A program made the translations under genes and the position numbers. This document shows positions 30,131-44,835 of a stretch of 64,000 bases of DNA, piece after piece. The DNA comes from Strix aluco (taxonomy: Eukaryota > Chordata > Aves > Strigiformes > Strigidae): positions 23,186,264 through 23,250,263 of the forward strand of contig NC_133931.1 in NCBI RefSeq assembly GCF_031877795.1. The letters run 5' to 3'. The notes beneath the pieces are model-generated. The model searched no databases. It saw only the letters and a list, made by a program, of their open reading frames with translations, and was not told where the DNA came from. Within the stretch, counting starts at the first letter, position 1; every line of letters starts with the position of its first letter.

Positions 30131-33100
30131 AGTAATTGGCTATTGCCAACTGGAATACCATCTAAGTCCTCTGAACACTTCAACTTACTCTTTTAACTTC
30201 TTACAACGTGCTTTGTTTAGTTAACATAACTGAAGTCAACAGTGGTGTTTATTACTTATTTGTAAGTCTTTCATTTTCTTTCTTTCTTCATCAAGGAATG
30301 TATCTATACTCTATCTTTTCCTAGAGATTTATACGCTTTGATCTGCCTTTTAGAACCTCAGCTGGTTTTTTGACTCTGCTAATGAAGGTGTTATTTTGTT
30401 GTCTTTGGAGCCATCTAAAACCCAGTCACCTGTCTGTCTCTCAGGATCCACACGAACTCTTACATTTACAACATGCTGCACAACCACTGAGACCCAACTC
30501 TTTAAAAATCCTTTTTAGGTTTTTTGTTGGGGTTTTTTTTTGCAGTTTTACCCACCGTGAAGCTATCAGAAGCTATATATACTCCGTCCTGATCAGTTCA
30601 TGGTCCCAAATGTGCCAGAGCTGCAGACTTTCTCATTAAAGTTTGAGCTCTGCTAAATGTTTACTTACCCACACATTGTCAGTGAGAAAGATGCTACAGA
30701 CCAGGCTGGCCTGATACATCTCCCGAATGTGCAATAGCTGTTATGCTGTATAGAAAACTATATAGCACTAATTAGAGTAGATGTTTGAGTGACTGTTTAC
30801 CAGACATCATTCTGACCGTTTCTTCCTCTGGTTTTCAAGACTGTCCCTAAACTTTAATCATTGCTGTCTCTTCTATTCCATATGGATGCTGATGTCATCC
30901 AACCCCTCACAAGAGTATATCGTGTCTGCCTTCTTTACCTTTTGTTTCCTGATAACAGGGTAATGCCCAAGATGCCTTTGTGTTTTATATGGTGCTTTGC
31001 AAAATGAAAGTATGCCTGGAAAACAAATGCATGTTAATTGCACAGCATATTCTCAGGCCAACAGGATGAGCCTTAATTTTTAGCTTTCTTATTCTGGATG
31101 TGCCTTCAAGTTCCAGTAGCCGTTACCTGCTGATAGTTTTAACTCTCTTTTGGTATACGTGTTTTCTTTAGCTGTAATGGTCACTGCATATTTTGCAATA
31201 AAATGGGTGCTTTATTTTGAATTATTTGTGGATCTTTTGAAGGGTGAAAACTGAGTATTTATTTCCAGTCAAAAGAATAATTGAAGAATGATGTCTTCTG
31301 AAAAAAAAAAAGAAGTCTAAAATGTTTGTATATGTCCTGCTGCTATTCAGAATTATTTTTATGGTCATTACTCACTTTCTGTTACAGTAATACTTAACGC
31401 AATAGCACTTTCTGTTGTTGAAGGAGACACAGTTAAGGTTTCATTTCACAGTGGGCTGTGTGCAGTATGGGAACTGACCAGAATAGTCTCTGTGCAATGG
31501 AGCTCCTTTTTCTCTCTGCACAGAAACAGAGGGAGGAATAATTTACGTTTGTGACTAGATTTCACTTGCTGAAATTTGTATTTAGAAAGTAAATTTAGAC
31601 AGTTTGTGATTTTTTAAAAAATTGCTTAACCCTTAGATACATTTTCTAAAGGGCACCTACTGCTGCTGTTAGCTCTTACCAGACCAATGAATATTTTTCT
31701 TAATGAGGTGTAAGAAATACAGTTTATTAAGGATCACATTAAGAAAGGTTAAGAAATAGTTCACAGCTGCTTTTTGCTGCTGCAGTAAATCATTCAAAGA
31801 ATTTGCTGTTATGCATCTGAAAGCATGAGCTGTTACACAGCTGAAAGAATGTGACACTGTTTGGATCATAACCGCCACTAGCAAACGAGAACAACTTCCC
31901 AGCTTCTAGACTGCTTTCTAAATGGACAAAGAATGCCTGTATTTTTCTCAAGTAATAATTGAATTCTACATCACTGAAGTCAGTAGGAACTTAATTTTGT
32001 CATATGCTGAATATTCACGTGCATGTGCAGAAAGCTGCTAGCTTGAACACCTTTGTAAAATCTGTAAAACATGTATGTTACTAAAATCAGTTTAAGTGAC
32101 CTCTATCAATCAGAAGACAATTGCTACATGTCTAGGAGATGCAGTGGTCTGTCCTAGAAAACATATACAGTGCTGTACCAAGACAGACTTCACAAACTGT
32201 AGTTGATAAAGTCATGTTTTTGTACTACAGTCACTGTCAATCCTCAAAACTTCTCCTGCTATTTTACCAGAAGCCTTTTAATTGGAAACACTGTGTGGGT
32301 GCTATGACTGTGGACCTCACAGACGCTAGTGCCCCATGGACAGAGATTTGGAAACCACTCTTAGACGCTTCTGAAATTAATTGTCCCTCTTGCTCTGTGG
32401 CTCCAAGCATTTTCTCAGGACCCAAACATCTCTGTGTTGCCCCCCGCTTCCCCACTTGGGGTGGGTGAATGAGTAGGAGTGCAATCATGTAACAATAAAA
32501 TTGTCCAGTGTAAAACTACTAACTGCTAATACTGCCTTGATTGCACCATGTGTTTTTAGTCAGTGCTGGTCAGACTTCACCTTTTGCTCCTATGAAGGGA
32601 TAGAAGCAACCTGGCATCTGCAGAGGTGCTTTCTGGGGCTGCTACTCCTGAACACCAGCCTGCCTTCCTCTCAAAATAAGGCTCATGGAGCCACACAAGC
32701 AGCGTAACTAGTCATGTCTAGCTGACCCTAGACCCAAACTACTTAAACCCTTGGCTGAAGACAGCCAAATTTGCAGAAAGGGAGATATCTTAAAGGCAAT
32801 CCTGTTGTTCCTATTTGTGAAAATAGGCAGCTGAGTAAAGGAAAGGCTCTCTGTGTCTTTATGGGGGAGGGTGGTGGGTTAGAGCTGCAGAATAACCTCC
32901 TGCAGTGCTGGACACCAGAGAAACACTTGAGAAATGCCCAAACCACAAGACAAATTTCCATTGGCGCTTGTATTTCTTTAGTCAGGAGGGAGAATTCATG
33001 CTGAAGCACCTGATCTGAGTGCTTGCACCAAACTTGCTCAGTGTCAGAGCTTTGGCCATGGCTCTGTGAGCAGCAGAGCCGTTTTTAGCTTTTGCTACCA

Positions 33101-36100
33101 GAGGTGAGGGGGTCCTTCTGCTTCCCTCTTCCCTTTCCTGCTCCCAGCTGTGAGCCCCAGCATCACCCACATCAGGTGCTTATTGGACACTTTCATGAGC
33201 TAAGTCAACCCAGCAGCCTGACAGAAAATGATCCCTTTGACTTTTTCCGGGCAAGTGAGCAAAGTCAGCCCCTGGAAGAGTCTGACAAACGGAGATGCCC
33301 ATGTCGGCGAGCTGGTGGCTGGAGCAGGGAAGTGGCAGGGAGTCTATATTTCTGTATAAGATCAGCAAAGATGAACAGCTTTCCCTTGATAGCTGCCTTG
33401 TGTGAGGAAAGGAGGAGAGGGAGAGGTGGGATCCCAATTAGAGACTAAGAACAGTTCACTGTGTGTTTGCTTACATGAAGTGTTTGCTTTTGAGCACCTG
33501 AGGCTGGCTCAGAATTGATTCATTGATTGCTAATGATGGTCAAGGTCCATTTAAAGTCAATAAACTAACAATGTCTTGAAGAGATTGTGCTTTATATGGC
33601 ACCGGTGACATATTTTGCAAGTACTGACACACCATCACTCTAACTAATGTGGTAATGAATGTGCTAAGTGCTTGGGTGATTTTTTCCCTATTTTCTTCCT
33701 TACTTGTTGTGGGTGTGTCTATATCAGACCTCCACATGCTGCATTGATCCTTACCCAGATACTCATCTCTCCAAGTACTCTCAAACAGGCTTGTATATAG
33801 TTGGTGTCTCAGGAAGGAAAAAACTGGATGAAAACTTAAACAAAGCTGATGTTGAGATTTTGTTGTCATCAGGGAAGTTTATGAGCTGCTTTTGACGAGA
33901 ATTTGACTCCAGCAGATCACATGCTGTAGAGCTAGCAGGGAGGGAAAGGAAGTCCTTCCATTTCCAGGGAGCTCCATGGGAGGAAGTGAACAGGAAAGTG
34001 CAACGAAGCAGTCACCATTCAAGAGGAGACTAGAACAGAGCAACAGGAACATCGAAAAGTGCCACCAAAAAAACCAAACCTCAGCCATGAACTCAACAGC
34101 CAAAAAGAGTGCGGCTTCCCAGAATTTCTTTGCAAATGGCTCTGGCTCTCAGGCAGGTATAAGCTCTACCAAGAGCTCATTGGCTTAGTTGCTAAATCTG
34201 ATTATGAGAAAGTATTGAATTTTTTTTCCTGCTGAAGGGTAGTTGTCCAGCTTCTTAAAACAAGTAAAGTTGTTACTGTTCCCCTGGAGAGTGAATGGAA
34301 GCGGATTATAATGAAACAGATGGTGTAGCATTTAACTTAAAATCAAGAGTCTTCATTATTGAGACTGGTCTGTCTCAAGCCATGCTTCAGGCAAATTGGT
34401 ATGCAGAGACATTAAACAGATAATCCCAATGGTTACCCTTGGTTTGATTTCTTAGTTACCAGATTTTAGAGTGCTAAACACATTGCTGATTTTTGAGATA
34501 GGCATCTCTTGTTTCTCCCGAGCTATAGTAAACCCCACCTATTTTAAGAGGTGAATCCTGATCTGTGGATTCATATTGTGGAAACAGCCATTCTTTTAAT
34601 TTAGGAAGGTATATAAAAACCAGCGTTATTATTTATATTCTTTTTGTCTTCAAGTGGCTACCATTTTCTAGTCTCTCTATTCTTATGTCAGATTTTTGCA
34701 AATCCCCATTTCCAGCCAGCTTTCTAGGAGAGCTGTAGAAGTCTTTCCTCTTCAAAAACATGACTCAGCTACCATTTTTACTCCAAATAACTCCTCAATC
34801 TGCTTCTTTACCATGGAATAAATCTCAGCTCCTTTCTCTGACATTTCCATGTGAATGTTTAGCCAAAAGCTGTAGTTCCATACCGCTGAAAGAAAACTCT
34901 TAACCTTTAGCCCACAGCTCTTCACCCCTTACTCCTTTCTCCATTGCTACCACAATCTTGTCCCTTTGGGTTGTGCATGAGCCCTTGGCTTGGTTTGGGT
35001 CTCCATCTAGATCCCTTTGTACAAGTTGGGAGTCCTGCTGATTCTTCTGCCTTCCTTAGTCAATGCTTTTTTCCAGGTCCTTGACATCTCCTCTGTGCAG
35101 CATCCCTTCCTCTAATGTACAGCCTTCACGTATGCTGCCTGGCCCTGCTCATAGCTTAGAGAGTGGCCATCCAGAGAGCTGCCCAAAAGATTGTTGTCCT
35201 CATCTGTTGTTTTCCCATATTTACCTCCTCTTTGTATCGTCCTCACTCTCTCTAGAACTCACTGCTTCTTTCAAAACCCTGCTTTACCAAGATACATCCC
35301 AGAAGTCGGTAGCAGTTGCCAGGCTGCTCCTGCTGTCCTCCTGGTCTCTGTTCTCGCTGTTTCCTAGCACCTTTCCACCTGCCTGTACCTCACTGCTGCC
35401 TTTGCAGCATCCACCAGTGGGGTCTCAAACAGCACCTGGCAGAGCTGGCTCCAGCTCCACAGCCAGGGCTCTGTGGCACTTCCCAAATGCACACCGGTCC
35501 TTTTTCTCAGGTCACATTGACATGTCTTTCCCCTGCAGAATGGGCATCTTGTTTTGACAGAAGTTGCCACAGCTGCTAGATGCTGAAACAACTCTTTGCC
35601 TCTTCACCGAGTCAATTATTTACTCCACAAGGTCTTTGCTTTTCAGACTATATATTTTTAAATTAGGATTTACTGCCTTGGCCCTTAGCATCCAAATTTA
35701 TACAAAGGCATCTTTTTAAGACCACATTTCCCTCTGCCATGCCTCCTTCTCCTTTTCTGTCCTCTGTCACACATGCAACCTTATTTAGTGACAGGGAACT
35801 GGCAAGTCAGAGATGCAAGGGCAAGGCTTGGGACCAAACAGGGCAGGGAGCAGGACTGCACATCCACAGTCCCTCCCACCCAGTGCCCTCTGCTCTCTAC
35901 TTGTCATGTGATCTTCAGCACAGCAGTGGCCAGTTAGGTTTTTACCACACCGTGCATGTTGAGCTGATAAAGAGTTGCCCCAGAGAGGAGGGCTCAGGAG
36001 CAGCTCTGACCTGCTCTCCCCACACTTAAAGCCACCATGGTACTGAGCAGCCGTCTTTCTGAAGTGAGAAACCAGACAGTTCCTTAAAGACCTTGGGTGT

Positions 36101-39100
36101 GTTCCACCGCTAGGTATTTAATGTAATTAGTTCCCAGGTCAAGGCTTACCACTCCACGTTTTACCCCCGGTGAACCCTGAACTGCCAACACCTTGCAGAT
36201 CGGCTTTGCTGAATTTCCAGCACCTCCTGCCCAACCTGTTTGCTTCTCCCTCTTTCTTGTGCTTCATCATCGCATTTATTTTTCATTTAGTGACCTTTTG
36301 TCTGGAAAGACAGGTCTTGTGTGAGAGGAAATGAATCCCCAGCCTACCTGCCCTCCTCCTCGACACACTGCATAGTGAGAGTGGGCAATATAAAATCCTC
36401 ATGAGAGATCCCTCCTACCCAGCTCAAGTGCCAGACAAATCAGAGGAGCAGGACTTGCTGAGACTTACATTTTGGCCATCAGGGCAAGAAGCTGATCTTT
36501 GTTTTGAAGCCTTTACCTTTATCTTTAGTAGCATCACTCAGCCACCTCTCAGGAACATTTAATATGCCTTAGTCCTCTGTAACTGTCATCTGAAGTGATG
36601 CTTGCTTGTCTGTTCTGCTGTATCCTGGATTTTCCAAAGCACAGTTACTTTTGGGGCACAAATAGCTGGGTCCTGGACTTGCTTAACTTGACTGTGGTTC
36701 TGCATAAATACAGTTCATGTATGTCTTGATATGGGGCCATGAATTGTCAAAAACATACCTTAGGTGCTGATTCAACTTCAGTTGGAGTAGGATTAGCCCA
36801 TGATTTCAAACTTCCTTTGCAGGTGACATCTCTTCCTGCGCATACATTTTCCCTTAAAAAAAAATTCCAAGTTGTTTATAATCACAATTTATAAAGCTAT
36901 ATTTTCAGTCTTAATCTCTTGCCATTTCAGACAGAGCTACAGGGATACTCCTTCAAGCAGCTACCAGGGTATTCCCCTTCCATACTGATTTAAATTAGCC
37001 AAACAATAACCCCTTCAGTAATTAAAACACCCACAAAAAAATCAGAACAAAAAGCTTCCCATTTAAATCTGTGTTAAACCAATTCATCGGAGTGACACGA
37101 TTAAAATCTTTGGGCCAAATCCTCCTTGTCCTCTTCATGTAAGCAGTGCTTTTGAGAGCAAAGGGATGAGTGAGAACAGCATTTAGTCCGTACATTAATA
37201 ATGTATATCCTTTGACTGACAGGGAGCGGGCTGGCAGAACAAATGAAAGCACCCTGGGGTAAGAGGAAGAAAGCCTCAGCTTGCTGCTACAAACTGCACA
37301 GGCATAAAAGTACATTTTGTTCCACTATTAAATAAGGAGATTTGGGATATAATACTGTCTCCTTCTGCAGCCCTTCCATTTTCTGCTCATGGCAAAGAGG
37401 ATAAAACTGTCCACAGCTGTAATTGTTCTGTCCAATGCTCACATGCCTGGGAGAATTAATTGTGATCTGCAAAATCTATTCCTCTTAGCTGCAAAGCAGC
37501 ACACTTTTGGATGGTAAACACCTACCGACCTTTGAGTTCAAGTACACCAAAAACTCTGTCCTCTGTGTCCCAGCACTGCGCCCCGCAAAGCTGCCAGCTT
37601 CATGGCCGGGATAGCTCGTGGTGGACATCCAGAGCCTCCTTATTTCAACTGTCTTTTTCATGGTCAGAAAGGCATTGCTGTCTTTCCTTTAATTAAGCCA
37701 TTTGGGAATGAATCCATGGAGACAAGAGCCGCAATCCTACATGAGCAGCCCCGAACCCCGTGGCTGCGGCATGGGCAGGATGCGCGGGGTGGGTGCCACT
37801 GCCCGTGAGTGAATGGAGCCAGTGTCCAGCCTTCATGGCTTCATCTTTACATTATGTCCAGGAGGGGGGTTAATGTTCATTCAAGTTGGATCTACTGCTT
37901 TCCTTTGTTTGCAGGTTGTTTGTCTTTTTTTGCAAGAGAAATTCTAGACAATTATCTAGTGAATTCAATAATATGTGGGAAACAAAGCAAATTCCAAGAA
38001 CAAATTACCTCAAATTTTGCACAGTGTAATAACGCTGCACTTCTACCATCCTTTCAGCCATTCAATAGTGATTGTTACAGTTAAAATGAACTCATAATGT
38101 TCCTGTCTAGCTTCTGCCAAGTAACTCTTCCCTGTTTGTTCCTGAGCTGTTTCTCTGGATGATTTTTGTAATCTTATTGTACCTGGTATTTTTCATGCCT
38201 CCAGAGCAAAGCCAGAAACTCCTGCATCAATGCTGATGGTAGTCAGGGAGGGTGAGTCAGCTTTTCACTTCCAATTGTAAAATCAAGGCTCAGTAACCAA
38301 AGATGCTAATCAGGGTAAGCACCTTGCCATTTCCTTGGTCTTGAACACCTAATTTCTACTGAGATATAATTATTACACTAAAATATATTAGAAGAAGCTT
38401 GTTTGGATGCTTCGCAGCCCGAAGGCAGGATGATGCCCTTGTGGCTGGGATCCCCTTCTGCAGAGCAGCTGAGCAGACCCACGTGCAGCTGCATTTCTTC
38501 CTCGGCTTGCACCCACACATGGTCATTGCTGGGACACGTGCCCAAGGCTGGCTCCTGGGTCTGCCTGCAGCCGTCAAACCCCATGGGAGGATTGGGGTTT
38601 CCACAACTGGGCAAGCCTGGCACTGAGACCTGAGAGGATGAGAGAGGACAGCAACATGTGCGGGGCAGGGGGGCGACTGCCCCAGGTGACATGGGAGGTC
38701 CACGGGGCAAGGTGGGCACTGTGAGGGTGGTGAAAAAACAATACCCCAGCTGGTTAGGGTTGAATGTGTAACATCATAAATTCTTTATAACATGTAAAGA
38801 ACCACTAAGAAACAAAAAAAATGTGTAATCATCATATGCACTAGTTTCTGTCCTGCCATTTGAAAGCTTGCTTCTTCAGCGGCTGAAAAGCAAAGTGCCC
38901 AGGTCAAGCTCCTCTTCTGGGCAGAGAGAAGATACATCCCCAAAAGGCACTGCTTCCCACCCAAGGTGGGGCACAGGAGGGGTGGGAGAGATGTCTCTCT
39001 CAGGGCTATGGTCCTGTATTGGTTTTGACCATTAGTTTAGAAAACACTTGACTTTTAGAAAGTCAATGTACACAAGGGCAGTTACGCTCCTGAAGTCTGA

Positions 39101-42100
39101 ATGGCTTTAGAGCATGACCCAAACTCCTGGTTTTCATGCGTAGGCAGATAAACCTTAGTTTAAAAATATGATTAATTTAAAAATATTTCTCTTGCTAAAG
39201 TTTTTATTAAAAACTTTTAAAATCCTACTCAGCTGCCTGTCTGAAGCTTCTCCAAAGCTTTTGTGTCAGTCAAGCTACTGTTCAGCAGAAGCAGGGGGAT
39301 ACTGCAGCTCTGCAATCCCAGTGGTAGGCTGAAACCCAGGGTAGGTAATGCCAGCCAGCTACTGATGACCGATGCGTGCTCAGGCCATCCTCAGGACACT
39401 GCTGCCTGTTGCTTGGCATTGTGAAATGGTGTCTGGCCACATAGTCCTTACACTGAGGTTTGAGGAACCTGAGGCTGGCTGGCAGGAGATGGGGAATGGC
39501 TGAGATGATAGGGTGAAAAAAGTGGAGAAAGGACAAACTACTGAGGAGAACTGGGATGGTAGGTGAGGAGAGGGTGTGACTGACCTAGGTGAGAGCGAGG
39601 AAATGGGGACAGGTTCAATGACAAGAGACTGGTGTGAGTGGGGGGTTGAAGGAAATGGGGTGCTACTGGGGGACAAGTGGGAGCAGGTCTCAGCACCCCC
39701 TGGGAATGACCCCTCCTGAGCACAAGACAGAGCCCACGAATCCTCTGCCATGAGCAAGCCCTTGTGAAACAAGGTGCCCATGGCAGTGGGGAGGTGCCAG
39801 GGCCTTAGGCTGGGCTCTCTGGCCACACCTGCACATGGCCCCGATGAGCACTGGGGGGCTTGCTGGGTTCATTGTTTGGTGGTGGAGGGGTTAATTCCAC
39901 GTACAAAACCCTGTGGGAAGGTAGCAACACCAGACACCCACAGCTGGGAAGTGCCACCTACGCAAACCTAAATTCAGCCTCTGGAAACCAGTTACTGTGA
40001 TACAGTCTCTAACGGCAGCCCCACATGCGTCCTTCCCAGCGACACAGGGCCCAGGCACCCTTCCCGTGCTCTGATGGCAAGAGAAGATGAGATCCCACCT
40101 GCAGGGATACAAGTCCTCTAGCTCAAGGGAGGAGACAACCCCGTTCTTTCATCGTTCATCTTTTCTTCATTAGAACCTGATTTAAGTTTGAGCCTAATGA
40201 GATCAGAAGAGAAGGTGAGGATGTCTAAAGGATGATGGTAGGAAGCTGCAGATGCCAGGAGGAGGGAAAGTGTCATGGGTTTTCCTGCCTGATTTGGGGT
40301 AGACTTGCAAGCTTCATACGTTGTGTTGGGCCCCAAAATGCTACCAGGGTTGTCAGTCTGGAGGCATTCAGCCCTGGAAAATACTGAAGCCTTATATTTA
40401 CCCTAAAAGGACATTGTTTGTTCAGTGCCCAAGAGCAGCTGTCAGAGAGGGGGAAGGATATGCGGAGGCTTTATTGACCAAACCAGGGTGGGAATGTGCC
40501 ATCAGTAGAGCTGTGAGAGCAGTCACTGATCCTACACTTTCCACTTTCTAGCTCAAAAACTTTTGCTGGCTTCCATCGCACAGCAGATCATTAACGACTT
40601 GCTCTCCCCTCAGATGTGGTACCACCTGGACACTATCGGTTGCTGGTCCATCAACAGGGGAAGGCACAAAGCCTCCACAGATGCTTGTGTCCTGGCCACT
40701 GGCAGACCAACCTCGAAATGTTCATGTTGGGACCGAGGGCTTGGTGCCTGCTTCCATACTTAGGGACCTAGATGGGTGCTCCCAGGTTTTTTGAGCCCAA
40801 GGGCCAGAGGTATCAATCTCACTGACCTTGCTGGGGGCTGGAAGCAAGGTCTGGCCTGTGTGACACAGTGCTTTCGGGATGAGCCAGGGCCAGCACAACC
40901 TGGCCAGGTACGGCTGTGGAACCAGATAGCCCCTGGCACTATCACCCACCCAGCGCCGGCAGCCACTCGCAGGAGGCAGGGAGCTTGAGCCGGAGCTGGT
41001 GGATGCCTCCGGACTCCGAAGGATGTCCTCCTCTCACTCAGCATGTGGAGAATTTTGGCCTCCTCTGGGAGATGGTAACAGTCCAAAAAAAAGGGAATAT
41101 GTTTTTGACCAAAAATCATGGCTTGACACCCCTTTCCTTATAACTCTGGTCCTTAATCTAGCCAAAGGTGCAGGGGAGGTTATGCGCTCTCCAAGGGCTC
41201 TCATGGGCTGTGCTGCTTCCCATGGTCACCTGAGACCTGCCGTGGGAGCCGGCTGCTTGCTGTGCTTTAGAGGGGGTGGAGGTTGTACTCCTCAGACAGC
41301 GGATGGGAGTGGGGGGACGCCGTGCTCATGGCTGATTCACCAGCTGGCTCAGCTCATTTGTTCTCGGTTTAATGTTTGCTTTTAGCAATGCTGGATGTAT
41401 TATACTCTCAGAAGATCAATCATCAGGGTGCCGGGAGCTTTGTGCTCTTTACTGCTAACCAAAGCTAAATAAATAGAGCGTTCCTTTTCTGGACCTTACA
41501 ACTCTAAGATTTTGCCAGATTCCCCAAGTGTAGCTGCACTGCAGTCAGTGGCATTACACTAGTGGGTGTTTTGGCATCCTTCCTTATCCTTCCTTCTTCC
41601 CAGCTCTCTCCTTTGCTGAGAAAACCCTCATGGCCCCACTCCCTCAGGCAAATGTGTCTTTTCGCCCATAACCTGTTCAGGTTTTTCTCTCTCTTCTCTT
41701 CCTCACGTGGCTCCCAGGCTAGGGATCCTCCCCAAGTTGCCCCAGACCTCTCCAGCACTACGTTGCTTTTCTCCCTTTCCCTCAGTGCCTCAGGTGCCCA
41801 GGAAATCCCCCTTAATTAGGGCACACCCAAATCCCTCCTCCTCCTCCTTCTGAAAACCATGGAGGACCTCACCTATCTTGAAAAGCACATAGACAAACCT
41901 GTGGGGCAAACCAACCACCTAGCTGGTGTGCTGTCAACCAGAGTCTGCATTAGGGCAGGACTTTCCCTCCTGCCCACCCCTCCTTTCACAACCCTCCTTT
42001 TGTCTCAGAGTCCGTTTTGCATGGTCCTGACATGGGCTCCTCAAAAACACGGCTCTGTGAACCGACATCTGTGGTGCAGAATAAGATGTGACATTTTGGC

Positions 42101-44689
42101 TGGTGTCCCACAGTATTCCCCATCTTTGCACAGAGCTGGGGCTTCTGCACTGCATGGTGTGCTGGAAGGCAATGAAGTTTTGGGCACCAGCATCAAACAG
42201 GGTTTTGATTAAAACATCCCTGTTTTACAGTGAAAACTCTGATGGATGCTGCAATTTGCACCGTGATGAATGTGCACTGGATGCTGCAAATAAGGCTTAA
42301 GCTACATATGTATTTCAGAATCAAGGCGATAAGAAAGAGGAGGCTGAAATGATCCCTTTATCCTTTGCCCTCATGCCAGAGAGCTTTCACACTGTGGCAT
42401 GCTGCTCTGGAGCTCGTGGAATTGTTGCTGCTGGAGCATCAGGGCAGGACCCCAGGATGCCAGTCTCCCTGCTGTGGTGGAGAAACCTCACCATGGGTGC
42501 TCCTCTCCACGCAGAAAGAACAAAAACCCACTGAAATCCACCTTCCTTCAGTATTCCTGGGTCATGGTGAACCTAATGTGGTACTAGCAGGGCAACCGGT
42601 AATGCATAATGCTGCATGAATAGCTACCAAAAGACCAGGAAAAAGCCAGCTCCTCACAGAGCAGTTCCTCCAGTTTAACAGGGCTGGGAGGTGCTGGCAG
42701 GGGGTTCTGTCCTCCTGGAAGCTCCTAGGGACAGTCCTGGGTCTGTTGCTGGCCTCCCGGAGCACAAATCCAGGCTCAGGGGAATGTGCAGTGCATCTTT
42801 TCTTGATAAATGTATTCCTGGGCGGGGGCAGCAGCAGTTTAGCGCACAGTCCCTTAATAACTACCTGCAGAACAAAATGCAACTTTGGGCAAAAGGGCAG
42901 CATCAGCTTGTCGCAGTCACAGGCTTTGAATAGCAGGCGAGGATAACGGCACTGGGCTGCTGTGTAAGCAGATGCTGAGGCAGAGTATCTTTCACCTCTG
43001 CAGCGAGGGTATGGGCTGCCATCCAGCCGTTCCCTCGGCCAGCGGAGCCCATGGATGACTCAGAGTGCAGTGGCTCCAGCCCAAAAGCAGCCCAGACCAC
43101 TGCAGAGAGGCCGCGTGAGCCAGCGTTCGCACCGACCAGTGACCAGCCGCACACTCCAGAAAAGCAGTTTCGTTCTCTTTGCATCCTGTGTTCAGAGAAG
43201 CCAAAACCACATCTGCACCATGTGTTCTACAGCCAGGGCGTCACTTCTGAAGGCTGCCAAGCTGATAACAGCAGCAAAACCCAAATAACCCGCATTCAGA
43301 ATAGCTAGGCTCCCAACCCAAGAGCTGCTGAGACGCTTGCTGTTCTGACTCACGCAGTTTGTCACAGGTTCTCTTCTCTATCCCTGTATATCTGCAGAGC
43401 AAATGCCTGCTCCTTTTACTCTCCCATCTCTTTACCTACCATATCTAATCCGTTTTTTTCTAACAAGATTATTTTCATGTTGTCAAAGGTCTCTGGCTTA
43501 GGAAGGCCTGTGTATCTAGCCTTGGTCTACCATAGCAGTTCTTCCTAACTTCACTTACTGGAGCTGCTTGTACAGCATACCCAGGGCTTCAGCAATATTA
43601 AGGCTTGTACAAAATTGTTTTGCCACTGAGCTTTCATAGCAGTAATTAGTTTAAAGAAACCAAGAGTGTACGAAGTGGTCCCATGAGAGCAGAGGCGGCT
43701 TGGCTTGGGCTATTGCCATGGCCTCTTGCAAACAGAGCATCTCTGCCAGCAAGGCACAAGGCCAGAAAACAGGGACTCCTCCAGCCCCGCTTAACTGTCA
43801 GGTTTCGCCATCCCCCCTTGCTGCCCATGGCAATATCTCTCTGATCAGAAGATGCCTCTTCCCTACAGGATAGTTGAGGGATGTGCAGGCTATGGTGCTG
43901 GGACAGCCATGTGTCTCGGAAACAAATAAGCTGAGTTTTATAACCCGTATTCAATAAGTGCCTTTACATAAGAAGGTGAGGTTGGTCACTCTGGGTCAGG
44001 CCACCTCTGCCTGCAGCAGAGCCCACGTGCCAACAGGAGCAGGGCACACCCAGGAGGTATTTCCCCCAGCGCTCCTCCAATTTCCAGCCACTCAGAGCTA
44101 AACCAGGTGAATAAAACAAGCTGCAGTTGGCTGACAAAGTCATTTTTTTTCCTTGTGCAAATTTCCCCTGAGCTTTGCGCTGTTGTTATTGTGCAAAAAA
44201 TAGAGCAAAGATATTTATTAACTCTCAAAGGAAGGAAACTAGAAAAGCAGGCAGGAGCAGGGCACCCTCATTAACTCCTGTGGCTGAAAGTGGGGCACTC
44301 ACCTGCAGCAGCAGCAGCAGCCTCTGCCCCGGCTGCGGGGATGGTGCATGGGGGCAGTCACCCACCACCCGTGGGCAGTGGGCGGGCGGGCGAGGGGGCT
44401 GAGTGTCCTACCGAGACAACAAGCCAGAGCCCTGCTGCAATCCCCAAATGTGAGGGACCCTAAAGGGCCATGGCCCAGCTGACGGTCCCACCAGGTGCCA
44501 AGGAGGGCAAGTCCTGGGTCTTAGGTAGAGACAGGAAGGGATGGGTGTCTAAAACCCCATTATCACCCCAGCACTGGAGGACATGGTGTTTTCTTCAGGT
44601 GCTTGAATAACCTTTTCTCATAGCCGAGCAACAATAAGGGGATTTTAATGCGATGATGGCCTCTGTTTGGTGTGGTCCCTCTGTGCGAC
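30131..44689. other. Intergenic sequence, no gene or element supported
   Basis: Open frames are scattered, at most about 164 codons (35063-35557, Ser/Pro/Leu-rich), and none shows domains, codon structure or splice logic. A CAG repeat of five units is at 44306-44320. No LTR, LINE end or RNA gene is recognised. Unannotated non-coding transcripts or enhancers cannot be excluded. Confidence 0.5.
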
Positions 44690-44835
44690 TGCCCACTGGC
44701 GAGGTGGTGCCGCGTGTCCCCTGCGCTCCCAGGACAGGCTGAGCTGCGGCAGCCGATGCCGTGCTGCTGCCTGCGGAGCTTCGCCCGCCATTAACCAGCA
44801 ACTGCGCCGCTGGCAAAGCACGCTCTGGGGGCGTG
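44690..44835. other. Small orphan CpG-rich patch
   Basis: About 145 bases contain some 15 CpG dinucleotides in a region that is otherwise CpG-poor. There is no adjacent gene start. It could be a short orphan CpG island or an unannotated promoter or enhancer, or simply GC-biased sequence. Confidence 0.45.
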
